From NCBI GenBank assembly GCA_045637095.1, contig JAZTYX010000001.1, positions 1-46,913 on the forward strand: a DNA stretch of 46,913 nucleotides, written 5' to 3'. The first letter of the stretch is position 1, and the number at the start of each line of letters is the position of its first letter. Made by a program: the position numbers and the translations under genes. Below, one piece after another: positions 32,101 through 40,803 of the stretch. This stretch comes from UMGS1649 sp045637095 (GTDB taxonomy: Bacteria; Bacillota; Clostridia; TANB77; CAG-465). The notes beneath the pieces are model-generated. The model ran no database searches. It saw only the letters and a program-made list of their open reading frames with translations, and had not been told where the DNA came from.

Positions 32101-32958
32101 ATGGAAAGAAACATTGAAATAGGTAAATACGCTGGCTTTTGTGGCGGTGTTAATTTATGTATAAAAACGTTAAGTGAAGAATTAGAAAAGGATAATGAAA
32201 ATATATATTGTTTAGGCGAACTGGTACACAATAAAGATGTTGTAAATAACTTTAAGAATAAAGGAGTTATTTTTGTAGATAGCATAGATGATGTGCCAGA
32301 TAAATCTAAATTAGTAATAAGAGCACATGGTGCTGAAAAACATACATATGAACTGGCGAAAGCAAGAGAAATGAAGGTCCTAGATTTAACTTGCCCAAAG
32401 GTTGCAAAAATAAAAGAAGATGTAAAAGAGTATATAAACGAAGAATCATATATAATTTTAGTTGCTAAAAAGAATCATCCAGAAGCTAAAAGTACAATTA
32501 GTTTTTTGGGTAAAAATGCATGTGTTATAGAAAATGAAGATGAATTGAAAGAAATAATAAGCAAACTTAATGGGTATAAAAATATTGCAATAATAGCTCA
32601 AACTACTTTTGATGAAAAGACATTTTTAGAGTATGCAGAATATATAAAAGAAAATGTAGGTAGGAATATAAATGTAATAGTTAAAAATACAATATGTAAC
32701 GCAACAAGTATTAGACAAAACGAAACAAGAGAAATGGCAAAAACAAAAGATGCTATGATAATAGTAGGTGGAAAGAATAGCTCTAATACACATAAACTAT
32801 ATAACATTGCAAAAGCAGAATGTGATGCAACATATTGGGTAGAAACAAAAGATGAACTAGATTTAACTGCGTTAAATGGTAAAGTAAATATTGGAATTAT
32901 GGCTGGAGCGTCTACACCTAAAAACGTGATAGAAGATGTTGTACAAGCTATAAAATAA
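32101..32958 (+). CDS. ispH: 4-hydroxy-3-methylbut-2-enyl diphosphate reductase
   Basis: The last enzyme of the MEP isoprenoid pathway, converting HMBPP to IPP and DMAPP with a 4Fe-4S cluster. Cluster cysteines are C14 (GFCGGV), C98 (LTCPKV) and one near 193 (NTICNAT). Substrate residues include H43 (LVHN), H76 (RAHGAE) and KNHPEAK with H126 and E128. The length of 285 residues is standard for the bacterial single-domain form, with no S1 extension. The start is the ATG at 32101 after GGGGGA; the frame from 32068 would add 11 residues without a ribosome binding site. Confidence 0.96.
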   Translation: MERNIEIGKYAGFCGGVNLCIKTLSEELEKDNENIYCLGELVHNKDVVNNFKNKGVIFVDSIDDVPDKSKLVIRAHGAEKHTYELAKAREMKVLDLTCPKVAKIKEDVKEYINEESYIILVAKKNHPEAKSTISFLGKNACVIENEDELKEIISKLNGYKNIAIIAQTTFDEKTFLEYAEYIKENVGRNINVIVKNTICNATSIRQNETREMAKTKDAMIIVGGKNSSNTHKLYNIAKAECDATYWVETKDELDLTALNGKVNIGIMAGASTPKNVIEDVVQAIK

Positions 32959-32972
32959 TATAAGGAGTAATT

Positions 32973-33545
32973 ATGGTAATAGGAATAGATTTAGATGGTG
33001 TTGTTTTTGATTCAGAAAGTGTATTTAGAACTTATGAAGAAATATATGATATAGAAGAACTAGGCGGCAACAATTTAATAGATAGAACAGAACCTAAACA
33101 TCAACAAAGATATAATTGGACAGAAGAACAAACTAAAATATTTAGAGATAAATATTATTTAGAAATTTCTAAAGTTAGTCCATTGATGGCTGGTTTTAAG
33201 ACGGTTTATGAAAAACTTAAAAACGAAGGACACACATTTGTTGTAATAACAGCAAGAGGCGGTTGGATCCCTGAGATGAAGGATGATGCCATAAGAATAT
33301 TTAAGGAAAATAATATCGAATTTGATAAATATTATTGGCACACATCAGACAAATTAAACGCATGCCTTGAATCAAAAGTAGACTTTATGATAGATGACGA
33401 TTATAAAGTTATAGAACATCTTTCAAGCAATGGTGTTAAAACATTATATTTTAGAGACACTAATCTAAAGAAATTAGAAGAAAATGAATATATTAAAGAG
33501 GTAAATAACTGGGGAGATATATATAGATATATAAAAAATAGATAA
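32973..33545 (+). CDS. HAD-family 5' nucleotidase-like protein
   Basis: A 190-residue HAD phosphatase resembling the 5'(3')-deoxyribonucleotidase (NT5C) group. Motif I is IDLDGVVFDSE at 4-14, motif II ITARGGW near 94 and motif IV DFMIDDD near 138. It probably dephosphorylates nucleotides; other phosphate esters cannot be excluded. It follows ispH after 14 bases with AAGGAG and is likely cotranscribed. Confidence 0.85.
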   Translation: MVIGIDLDGVVFDSESVFRTYEEIYDIEELGGNNLIDRTEPKHQQRYNWTEEQTKIFRDKYYLEISKVSPLMAGFKTVYEKLKNEGHTFVVITARGGWIPEMKDDAIRIFKENNIEFDKYYWHTSDKLNACLESKVDFMIDDDYKVIEHLSSNGVKTLYFRDTNLKKLEENEYIKEVNNWGDIYRYIKNR

Positions 33546-33571
33546 AATTTTACATAATACTTGCAAAAAAC

Positions 33572-33600
33572 TTGCATTTATTATAAAAGTATAGTAGTAT
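33572..33600 (+). promoter_or_regulatory. promoter of pyk
   Basis: TTGCAT, 17-base spacer, TAGTAT. An overlapping TTGCAA at 33561 offers an alternative. Confidence 0.5.
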
Positions 33601-33641
33601 ATAGTGCCCGAAACGTGGGGAGAAAAACAAAGGAGATATTT

Positions 33642-35117
33642 ATGATAAAAACAAAGATAGTGGCAACAATAGGACCAAGCTCAGAAAGTGAAGCAATGTT
33701 AGAAAAACTAATGAAGGCTGGACTTAATGTGGCAAGATTTAACATGTCACATGGTTCGCATCCAGAACATTTAGCCAAAATAGAAAGAGTTAAGAAATTA
33801 AATAAAAAATTAGGAAAGAACGTAGGTTTAATGTTAGATACAAAAGGACCAGAAATACGTTTAGGTGTATTTGCAGAAGAACCAGTATTATTAGTACAAG
33901 GATCAGAATTTACTCTTACTACTAAAGATATTGTAGGAGATACTGAAAGAGTATCTATTACATACAAAGGATTAGTAGACGATGTTAAAGTAGGTTCTAC
34001 TATACTTTTAGATGATGGATTAATAGAACTTGAAGTTGTTAAAATAAAAAAAGAAGATATTATATGTCTTGTTAAAAATACAGGAAATATTAAATCTAAA
34101 AAAGGCGTTAACGTACCAGGAATAAAATTATCTTTACCAGCTTTAACTGAAAGAGATAAAGAAGATATTAAATTTGGTGTAGAAAATGATGTAGACTTTA
34201 TTGCAGCATCATTTGTAAGAAAAGTACAAGATGTTTTAGATTTAAGGAGTTACCTAAATAGCATCAACGGAGATAAAGTTAAAATAATAGCTAAAATAGA
34301 AAACGAAGAAGGTATAGAAAACTATGACGCTATACTTGAATTAGTAGATGGCGTAATGGTAGCAAGAGGAGATATGGGTGTTGAAGTACCTATAGCTAAA
34401 CTTCCACAAATCCAAAAGGATATGATAAAGAAAGCCACAGCAGCAGGTAAGATGGTTATAACTGCAACACAAATGCTTGAATCAATGGTATCTAACCCAA
34501 GACCAACTCGTGCAGAAGTATCTGACGTTGCAAACGCAATATATGATGGTACTGGTGCAATAATGCTTTCTGGAGAATCTGCTTCTGGTAAATATCCAGT
34601 AGAATGTATAAACATGATGAAAAATATAGCAGAAGAAACAGAAAACAGCATAGATTATTGGAATAGATTTAAGAAACGTAATGTAAGTAAATTAGGTGCT
34701 TATGTAGAAGCAGAAGATGAAGATGAATCTAAAGATGCAAATCTATTTAGAAGACAAATAAACTTTGCAGTTTGCTCAAGTGCATTATTTACAGAAGCTA
34801 AAGCAATAATATCTATATCAGATAAAGGTAAAACACCAGCAGTTCTTTCTGGATATAGACCAAAATGCCCAATATATGTATTTACAGCAAACGAAAAAAC
34901 ATACAGACAATTGTCTTTAGAATGGGGTATAACAGCATATTATTTCCCAGATGAACATAATTTTGAAGAAATACTTAAAAAAGGTGTTGATACATTAATA
35001 ACAGAAAAACATCTTAAAAAAGGAGATATAGTAATATTAGGTGGCGGTACAACAAACGATCACATCTCTGAAAACTACTTATCTACACAAGCAATGGGTG
35101 CTGTAATTAGAATATAA
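33642..35117 (+). CDS. pyk: pyruvate kinase
   Basis: The last step of glycolysis, transferring phosphate from phosphoenolpyruvate to ADP. The 491-residue product has IVATIGPSSES at the start, ARFNMSHGS, LDTKGPEIRLG, VARGDMGVE and the active-site block ITATQMLESM, then RPTRAEVSDVANA and MLSGESASGKYP. It ends after the regulatory domain without the PEP-utiliser extension seen in some Bacillus enzymes. AAAGGAG at 33630-33636 identifies the ATG at 33642; the frame is open further upstream. It is transcribed separately from the HAD gene. Confidence 0.96.
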   Translation: MIKTKIVATIGPSSESEAMLEKLMKAGLNVARFNMSHGSHPEHLAKIERVKKLNKKLGKNVGLMLDTKGPEIRLGVFAEEPVLLVQGSEFTLTTKDIVGDTERVSITYKGLVDDVKVGSTILLDDGLIELEVVKIKKEDIICLVKNTGNIKSKKGVNVPGIKLSLPALTERDKEDIKFGVENDVDFIAASFVRKVQDVLDLRSYLNSINGDKVKIIAKIENEEGIENYDAILELVDGVMVARGDMGVEVPIAKLPQIQKDMIKKATAAGKMVITATQMLESMVSNPRPTRAEVSDVANAIYDGTGAIMLSGESASGKYPVECINMMKNIAEETENSIDYWNRFKKRNVSKLGAYVEAEDEDESKDANLFRRQINFAVCSSALFTEAKAIISISDKGKTPAVLSGYRPKCPIYVFTANEKTYRQLSLEWGITAYYFPDEHNFEEILKKGVDTLITEKHLKKGDIVILGGGTTNDHISENYLSTQAMGAVIRI

Positions 35118-35135
35118 AAGATTTCTAAAAAGTAC

Positions 35136-35164
35136 TTGCAAATGTAAATAAAGTGTGTTAAAAT
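35136..35164 (+). promoter_or_regulatory. promoter of rpmB
   Basis: TTGCAA, 17-base spacer, TAAAAT. Confidence 0.82.
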
Positions 35165-35207
35165 ACTATGTGTAAAATTAAGACCAGGAATAAGGGAGGG
35201 AATATAA

Positions 35208-35393
35208 ATGGCAAAATGTGAAATTTGCGCAAAAGAAGTAAACTTTGGAAATAATGTAAGTCACTCTAACAGAAAGACTTCAAGAACATACAAACCAAAC
35301 GTTCAATCAGTTAAAGTAAATGAGAACGGAACAGTAAAATCTATAAAAGTATGTACTAGATGCTTAAAATCTGGTAAAGTTGAAAGAGCGTAG
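35208..35393 (+). CDS. rpmB: 50S ribosomal protein L28, zinc-binding form
   Basis: A 61-residue ribosomal protein with two CxxC pairs (C4/C7 and C49/C52), the zinc-ribbon form. SHSNRKTSRTYKPNVQ is the conserved core. Zinc-free paralogues that replace it under zinc limitation exist in some Firmicutes; none is seen here. Strong promoter, AGGGAGGG site and its own terminator. Confidence 0.97.
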   Translation: MAKCEICAKEVNFGNNVSHSNRKTSRTYKPNVQSVKVNENGTVKSIKVCTRCLKSGKVERA

Positions 35394-35401
35394 GAATAAT
35401 T

Positions 35402-35426
35402 AAAAGAGGCTTATGCCTCTTTTTTT
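35402..35426 (+). terminator. intrinsic terminator of rpmB
   Basis: AAAAGAGGC-TTAT-GCCTCTTTT followed by more T residues. Confidence 0.93.
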
Positions 35427-35448
35427 ATGCCCTAAAATAAATTTGAAA

Positions 35449-35682
35449 TTATCCTTTAAGATTTGGCGGAGTGTTATGTGTTCCAAACTTATTTTCGTAT
35501 TCTGCAGATTTAATAGAATAATCTAGATATTCATTTAGATAGCGGTAGTAATAATATTGATTATTATAAAAATCTAGAGGTGAAGGTAAAATGTTAGGCG
35601 GTGGGGTTATGTTTGGTGGTAGTGACATATTAGGTGGAATGTTGTTAAAGTTATATGGATTAAAAAATGCTCTTTCGTCCAA
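35449..35682 (-). CDS. small Pro/Asn/Tyr-rich protein, possibly spore coat
   Basis: A 77-residue low-complexity protein: ERAFFNPYNFNNIPPN, then repeated PPN units (LPPNITPPPNILPSP), a Tyr cluster (YYYYRYLNEYLDY) and PPNLKG. No hydrophobic segment. The start is TTG at 35682: AAAGGAG is nine bases before it and abuts the in-frame ATG at 35691, which would be too close. Composition and the neighbouring sporulation gene ylbJ suggest a coat or exosporium component, but no family is recognised. Confidence 0.65.
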   Translation of the reverse strand: MDERAFFNPYNFNNIPPNMSLPPNITPPPNILPSPLDFYNNQYYYYRYLNEYLDYSIKSAEYENKFGTHNTPPNLKG

Positions 35683-35783
35683 AAAAATCATCTCCTTTAT
35701 GTATATTATATAAAGTTTGTGTAAATAATATGATTACCTCATATATTAAATGAGTATCCCCCTTTTATTAGAAACGATAGTAA

Positions 35784-36875
35784 TTATCGTTTCTTTTTTA
35801 ATGTTAAATATAATATTGCTATTGTATTTAAGATTATATATACATATAAACTTGGTAATATATATGGATTTGTTTGTAACATATTCAAGTCGAGTGATGT
35901 GGGGATGTCATAAGATACTGTAAATATGTTAAGTTTTAATATTATATATGTAATTATTGTGCTAATAACCCCATGCAGTACCTTGTATAATATTAATTCC
36001 TTTAATTTTATTCCAATTTTATATACAAACGAATATACTTGGAAGATTATCATAAGCGAGCTAAAAGACAATATAAAGGATGTTATAGTTATAATTGTGG
36101 TTGTATTTATTTGTACGCTTGAAATAGCCTGTAATCCCGTTGCAAGCTCAAATAATCCTATGGCAATTCCTTTGAGCAGTTCTGCTGTTGGTAGGTGAGT
36201 TAATAATAGATTTGGTATAAGCGAAAATATTATTAAATACCCTAAAATTATTCCTAATGTCTTAAAAGAATTTAGCATTGATGTAAGCAATATATCAAAT
36301 GGAGAAGATATTTTGTAAAAACTATTTGAAATTGGCACTTTTTGTTGTATAATATGCTGTGAGTAAGGATAACACATTCCAATAATTATACTGGATAAAA
36401 AATGTGAAATGAGTAGAATTATTCCTATACTCATACTATTAAATATACTTATACCAATAGCACAAAGTATGTATGACGGACTTGCGTTGTTTGTAAATGA
36501 GACAAGCTTTCTTGCAAGTGGTAAAGAAATTTTACCGTCATTATATAGTTTTGTTATGCACTTAGCGGCGTTTGGATATCCTAAAAGGAAAGATATAAGT
36601 ATAACAAATGTAGTATTTTTTGGAATTCCAAATATTTTAGATAATATATTAGATATACCAAAAGACAAGTTATATACTAAATTTGAGTTTATTAATATTT
36701 CTGTTATTAACAAATAAATGTATAAAGAAGGTACTAGTGTTTTAATAAACATATTAACTGAGCTGGTTACACATGTATATACATTTTTAGAATTAGTAAG
36801 TAACAGGATAATAGATAAGTAAATAAATATATTGGTAATAAATATTTTTGTTTTGCTTGTAGAGATAATCTTCAT
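35784..36875 (-). CDS. ylbJ: sporulation integral membrane protein YlbJ (SpoVV-like)
   Basis: A 363-residue protein with about eight to ten membrane helices. The family signature is visible as LLGYPNAAKCITKLYNDGKI followed by LARKLVSFTNNASPSYILC (about 96-134). In Bacillus subtilis this protein is made in the mother cell and is needed for dipicolinic acid uptake into the forespore. Its presence argues that the organism forms spores. AGGTG lies eight bases before the ATG. A GAAACGATA inverted repeat overlaps the stop but has no good T run on this strand. Confidence 0.85.
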   Translation of the reverse strand: MKIISTSKTKIFITNIFIYLSIILLLTNSKNVYTCVTSSVNMFIKTLVPSLYIYLLITEILINSNLVYNLSFGISNILSKIFGIPKNTTFVILISFLLGYPNAAKCITKLYNDGKISLPLARKLVSFTNNASPSYILCAIGISIFNSMSIGIILLISHFLSSIIIGMCYPYSQHIIQQKVPISNSFYKISSPFDILLTSMLNSFKTLGIILGYLIIFSLIPNLLLTHLPTAELLKGIAIGLFELATGLQAISSVQINTTTIITITSFILSFSSLMIIFQVYSFVYKIGIKLKELILYKVLHGVISTIITYIILKLNIFTVSYDIPTSLDLNMLQTNPYILPSLYVYIILNTIAILYLTLKKKR

Positions 36876-36915
36876 AAAAACACCTAATAGATATTACTAA
36901 GAAGGAGAATAATAT

Positions 36916-37812
36916 ATGCAATATGTAGAAGATTTTGAAGATTTCAAATTACTAGATATGGCCGGCGGAGAAAAATTAGAACGTTGGGGCAAATATCTAT
37001 TAATTAGACCGGATCCTCAAATAGTATGGAACAAAAAAACTAACCCTAAACTATGGGAACAAGCTGACGCTAGATATATAAGAAGTAAAACTGGCGGTGG
37101 ACATTGGGAAGTTAAAAAGAAACTTCCAGATAGTTGGCAAGTTTCATACAATAAATTAAATTTTAATATTAAGCCAATGGGATTTAAGCATACAGGCCTT
37201 TTCCCAGAACAAGCTGTTAACTGGACATATATGAAAGAAAGAATAACAGCTAGAAAGAAAGCGGGAAAAGATACAAAAGTATTAAATCTATTTGCATATA
37301 CTGGTGGAGCTACGGTAGCTTGTTTAGAAGCTGGTGCAAGTGTGTGCCACGTAGATGCATCTAAAGGAATGGTAGCTTGGGCTAAAGAAAATGTAATTAG
37401 TTCTGGACTTAAAGATGCACCGGTTAGATTTATAGTAGACGATGTAATTAAATTTGTTAAAAGAGAAATTAAAAGAGGAAATAAATACGATGCAATAATA
37501 ATGGATCCACCAAGTTATGGTAGAGGTGCTAACGGAGAAGTTTGGAGCATTGAAAAAGATTTAGAAGGTCTTTTAGAACTTTGTGTAGAATTGTTATCTA
37601 ATGACGCAGAATTTGTAGTAATAAATACATATACAGGAGGACTTTCAGGAACAGTAATTTCAAATCTTTTAACCATGGTGTTACAAGCATCTAGAAAAGA
37701 TTTAATTAAAAAAGGCAGAATCGTAACAGATGAAATAGGTATTAAAATGGAAAACTCATCATTTGTTCTTCCTTGCGGAATAACAACTAAGTGGGAAAAT
37801 GGAGGTATATAA
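36916..37812 (+). CDS. class I SAM-dependent rRNA methyltransferase (RlmI/RlmK-like)
   Basis: A 298-residue Rossmann-fold methyltransferase. The SAM site is NLFAYTGGATVACLEAGA (about 121-138) and the catalytic motif MDPPSYGRG (about 196-204). PQIVWNKK and GLFPEQAVNWTYM precede the fold, as in the YccW/RlmI group that modifies 23S rRNA cytosine, but the PUA domain of RlmI is missing. The exact target is uncertain. One base separates its stop from the GH3 gene. Confidence 0.82.
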   Translation: MQYVEDFEDFKLLDMAGGEKLERWGKYLLIRPDPQIVWNKKTNPKLWEQADARYIRSKTGGGHWEVKKKLPDSWQVSYNKLNFNIKPMGFKHTGLFPEQAVNWTYMKERITARKKAGKDTKVLNLFAYTGGATVACLEAGASVCHVDASKGMVAWAKENVISSGLKDAPVRFIVDDVIKFVKREIKRGNKYDAIIMDPPSYGRGANGEVWSIEKDLEGLLELCVELLSNDAEFVVINTYTGGLSGTVISNLLTMVLQASRKDLIKKGRIVTDEIGIKMENSSFVLPCGITTKWENGGI

Positions 37813-37813
37813 T

Positions 37814-38914
37814 ATGCAAGAATCAGTAGGTAATTTATCCTTAAAAGAAAGAATAGGACAAATGTTTATAGTTGGTATTGATGGAACTGAAACAGACGCA
37901 GATATAACAGAACTAATTCAAACATATAAAATAGGTGGTGTATACATTAGAGAAAGAAATATGTATACAGTAGAGAAATTACAAAAATTAATAAATGAAT
38001 TAAAAGCTGCAAATATTGGGAATTCAGTGCCGCTGTTTATAGCAACAGAACAAGAAACAGGAAGAGGTAATATTTTACCTGATGAAATAAGAGCTATACC
38101 AGCTATGAAATATATAATAGAAAATACAGATAAATCAGTTGTATACGATACAGCGAACTTAACAGCTGAACTTTTAAGAAAATTGGGCTTTAATATGAAC
38201 TTCGCACCACTTATGGATATGGGTGGAATGGTAAATGGAGTACCTTTAGGAGATAGATGTATTTCTGAAAACAATACTACATTAGTTGCAGGAACAGCAG
38301 TACAAATTGTAAACGCTCATAAGAATAATGGTATAATACCAGTTCCTAAATATTTCCCTGGACATTCTACAACAAAAGCTGAAAGAAGCAATTTAGTAAT
38401 ACCATACACAAATAAATCTATAGCAAAATTGGAACATTTAGATTTAGCTGGATTTAAGTATTTAATTGAAGAAGGAATAGAAACAATGTTAGTTGGACAT
38501 ATACATCTTTCTAAATTAAATATGTTTGCACCGGCATCTTTATCTCATAAAGTTATAGATAGAGTATTAAAACACAGATATAACTTTAATGGAATTACAA
38601 TTGCTGATGATTTAGCAAGTATGTCAATAGCTGTACAATACGGGTTAAAACCTGCAGTACATAAAGCTATTCTTGCTGGAAATGATATGATGATAATATC
38701 TAACGCTGGAAGAGTAAAAGCGATTTTAGAAGATTTAGAAAAACAAATCTCTAAAGGCAACATTGATGGTAAGGTTATAGAAAATAGAGTTCAAAAAATA
38801 CTTGATCTTAAAGTAAAATATAACATAAACGATAACGAAATGCCTGATATAAATGTAGATATGGAAAATGAAAGAATTGAAGCGCTAATTAAAAGAATTA
38901 GACAATTAGGATAA
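37814..38914 (+). CDS. glycoside hydrolase family 3 protein, altered catalytic dyad
   Basis: A 366-residue GH3 N-terminal-domain protein of the NagZ/beta-N-acetylhexosaminidase type. SLKERIGQMFIVG opens it, TEQETGRGNILP replaces the usual DQEGGR-type loop, KYFPGHSTTKAERSN is the dyad loop, and GITIADDLASMSI contains the nucleophile Asp. In NagZ the dyad loop carries SH with a general acid/base His; here the aligned residues are RSN, so that His is absent. It may be catalytically impaired, use another acid/base, or bind sugar only. No signal peptide. GGAGG at 37801-37805 sets the start at 37814, not the ATG at 37799. Confidence 0.82.
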   Translation: MQESVGNLSLKERIGQMFIVGIDGTETDADITELIQTYKIGGVYIRERNMYTVEKLQKLINELKAANIGNSVPLFIATEQETGRGNILPDEIRAIPAMKYIIENTDKSVVYDTANLTAELLRKLGFNMNFAPLMDMGGMVNGVPLGDRCISENNTTLVAGTAVQIVNAHKNNGIIPVPKYFPGHSTTKAERSNLVIPYTNKSIAKLEHLDLAGFKYLIEEGIETMLVGHIHLSKLNMFAPASLSHKVIDRVLKHRYNFNGITIADDLASMSIAVQYGLKPAVHKAILAGNDMMIISNAGRVKAILEDLEKQISKGNIDGKVIENRVQKILDLKVKYNINDNEMPDINVDMENERIEALIKRIRQLG

Positions 38915-38959
38915 TATTTATATAAAAGAACAAATAAAATAACAATTAATGTAAATATA

Positions 38960-38988
38960 AACCCAAGAGGATTTTCCTCTTGGGTTTT
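38960..38988 (+). terminator. intrinsic terminator
   Basis: AACCCAAGAGG-ATTTT-CCTCTTGGGTT plus T residues. Confidence 0.93.
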
Positions 38989-39024
38989 AGTAATATTTAG
39001 AGTGGTTAAATTAAAAAGTGATTA

Positions 39025-39168
39025 TTAGCAACCGCAGCAACAAACTAAAATTACTATAATAAGTATTATCCATATGCAGCAACAATTTCCGCCGCCGAAT
39101 CCTCCGAATCCACCTTGACATCCACCGCATTGGTTTCCGCATCCACATCCGCATCTTTCATCTATCAT
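39025..39168 (-). CDS. small Cys/Gly-rich membrane peptide (47 aa)
   Basis: The protein begins MIDERCGCGCGNQCGGCQGG, continues FGGFGGGNCCC, spans the membrane with IWIILIIVILV and ends CCCGC; twelve of 47 residues are Cys. The ribosome binding site AAAGGAGG lies directly upstream. The Gly-rich head plus one C-terminal helix recalls the YjcZ-type sporulation peptides, though the Cys content is far higher. The Cys clusters could bind metal or form disulfide cross-links in a coat. It follows the 54-residue gene by 14 bases. Confidence 0.7.
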   Translation of the reverse strand: MIDERCGCGCGNQCGGCQGGFGGFGGGNCCCIWIILIIVILVCCCGC

Positions 39169-39182
39169 ATTAAAATCCTCCT

Positions 39183-39347
39183 TTAACTGTTGAAGAAACT
39201 ATTAGTCATATGAGTAGGACCTGTAAGTTTGAAATAATCACTTTGGCTAATAGAATCATTAGATCTCTGTTTAAAGAAAATTAATATAAGTAAAACAAAC
39301 CAAATAATTGAATTAGAATAATTATTGTCATTGTTTTGCCACCACAT
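39183..39347 (-). CDS. small single-pass membrane peptide (54 aa)
   Basis: It begins MWWQNNDNNYSNS, has one membrane helix (IIWFVLLILIFF, about 14-25) and a polar tail ending THMTNSFFNS. AAAGGAG stands five bases before the ATG. It is the first gene of a two-gene minus-strand unit with the Cys-rich peptide. Upstream on the minus strand, CATATTGTA near 39370 fits the -10 pattern CATAnnnTA of mother-cell sporulation sigma factors, without a clear -35. No family recognised. Confidence 0.65.
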   Translation of the reverse strand: MWWQNNDNNYSNSIIWFVLLILIFFKQRSNDSISQSDYFKLTGPTHMTNSFFNS

Positions 39348-39442
39348 GTAAACTCCTTTGCTATATACAATATGTTGTATATATTACATAATATGTAGAA
39401 ATAAAAATCTTGTTACTACAAAAACATTTATAAAACAAAGTA

Positions 39443-39471
39443 TTGAAAAAAATACATTTATATAATAGAAT
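39443..39471 (+). promoter_or_regulatory. promoter of the 39493 gene cluster
   Basis: TTGAAA, 17-base spacer, TAGAAT. Confidence 0.65.
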
Positions 39472-39492
39472 TTTTAAAGTAGAGGTAGAAGA

Positions 39493-40803
39493 TTGAAAAA
39501 AATATTATTTAATATATTTAAGTATATAGGAATATTTATTTTGTTAGTATCTATTGCTCTTGGATTGCTTGTTATTACGGCTATGATACCAAAAGAACGA
39601 ATAGAAGAGAATATGAAAGAATCTGTTCAGTTCTATAAAGATAATCAAGGAATAGCAGGAAAACGTGGATATGAGCATACATTTATACATTATTATGCAG
39701 ACTCGATATTGCTAAATATTATTTACAACATAGACACAGACAAACCGTTAGAATCTGTGCTATGGTCAAAGTATTATGAAACTATAAAGATAGATATAAA
39801 TAAAGACTTTATTGAAACGGTGGAACAGTCAAAAGAAGCTAATCAGCAGTATTTAAGATATTGGCATGGAAGCATGGCAATATTAAGACCGTTATTTGTT
39901 ATATTTAATGTAAATCAAATATACAGTATAAACAAAGTGATTTTGTTTGGACTTGCAATAGCATTGTTTGTTATATTGTTTATGAAACATAGAGGGCTTG
40001 CAATAACGTATTTGATATCGTTAATTATGACAGCTTTTAATATAGTACCGATGTGTTTTGAATATTCATGGACATTTTATATTATGTTTATTGTATCAAT
40101 ATTAATAGCATTAAATGAAAAGAAAAAGAACGATAGCTATTTTTGCATGCTCTTTTTTATAACAGGTATGATAACATGTTATTTAGATTTTCTAACAACT
40201 GAAATAATAACATATTTTGTACCTATGTTAATATTAATAGCGCTAAGGAACAAAGAAAAACGAATAGAAAAATTTATAGACGTTTTAGGTTTGGTAACAA
40301 AAACTGGTTTTTTGTGGTTTGTAGGCTACGCCTTAATGTGGTTTGCAAAGTGGGGCATATCGGGTGCTATACTAAACATTAATCCTGTTATATATGTGAA
40401 AGATAATTTGCTACAAAGAGTATATAGTAATATGGCTTTTATTAATGCAGGTGGATTCAATTTCACAGCAGTAATTAAAAATTTCTGGACATTGTATCCA
40501 ATAGTTTTTGGAACTAACATTGTTGCTCGAGCTTGGATAATAGCTGGATTAGTACTTGTATTTGCATTAATAATTGATTGGAATAATCTAAAAAGTAAGA
40601 GTATAGCTATAATATATCTAATATTAGCAATAGCACCATATGCAAGATATTATATTTTAACTTCGCATTCGTGGAGTCACTTCTTTTTTACATACAGAAG
40701 TCAAATAATTACAATAATTGCATTAGGTTTATTAATTATGGAATGTTTTAATTATAATATACTAAAAAAGCTAAGAAGAAAGACGGGGGTTAAGGATGAG
40801 TAA
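39493..40803 (+). CDS. polytopic membrane protein, GT-C glycosyltransferase-like
   Basis: A 436-residue protein with a signal-anchor helix (about 10-31), an extracytoplasmic loop of about 110 residues (HTFIHYYADSILLNIIYNI) and about nine further membrane segments. The large first loop followed by many helices resembles GT-C enzymes that use lipid-linked sugars, but no DxD-type motif is certain. It overlaps the GT2 gene by eight bases, supporting a role in lipid-linked glycan transfer. The start is TTG at 39493 with AGAGGTAG upstream. Confidence 0.65.
   Translation: MKKILFNIFKYIGIFILLVSIALGLLVITAMIPKERIEENMKESVQFYKDNQGIAGKRGYEHTFIHYYADSILLNIIYNIDTDKPLESVLWSKYYETIKIDINKDFIETVEQSKEANQQYLRYWHGSMAILRPLFVIFNVNQIYSINKVILFGLAIALFVILFMKHRGLAITYLISLIMTAFNIVPMCFEYSWTFYIMFIVSILIALNEKKKNDSYFCMLFFITGMITCYLDFLTTEIITYFVPMLILIALRNKEKRIEKFIDVLGLVTKTGFLWFVGYALMWFAKWGISGAILNINPVIYVKDNLLQRVYSNMAFINAGGFNFTAVIKNFWTLYPIVFGTNIVARAWIIAGLVLVFALIIDWNNLKSKSIAIIYLILAIAPYARYYILTSHSWSHFFFTYRSQIITIIALGLLIMECFNYNILKKLRRKTGVKDE

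Noticed and set aside
35769..35798. Terminator of ylbJ
   Set aside because: The GAAACGATA inverted repeat has its T run on the plus strand, where no gene ends; on the ylbJ strand the tail is weak.
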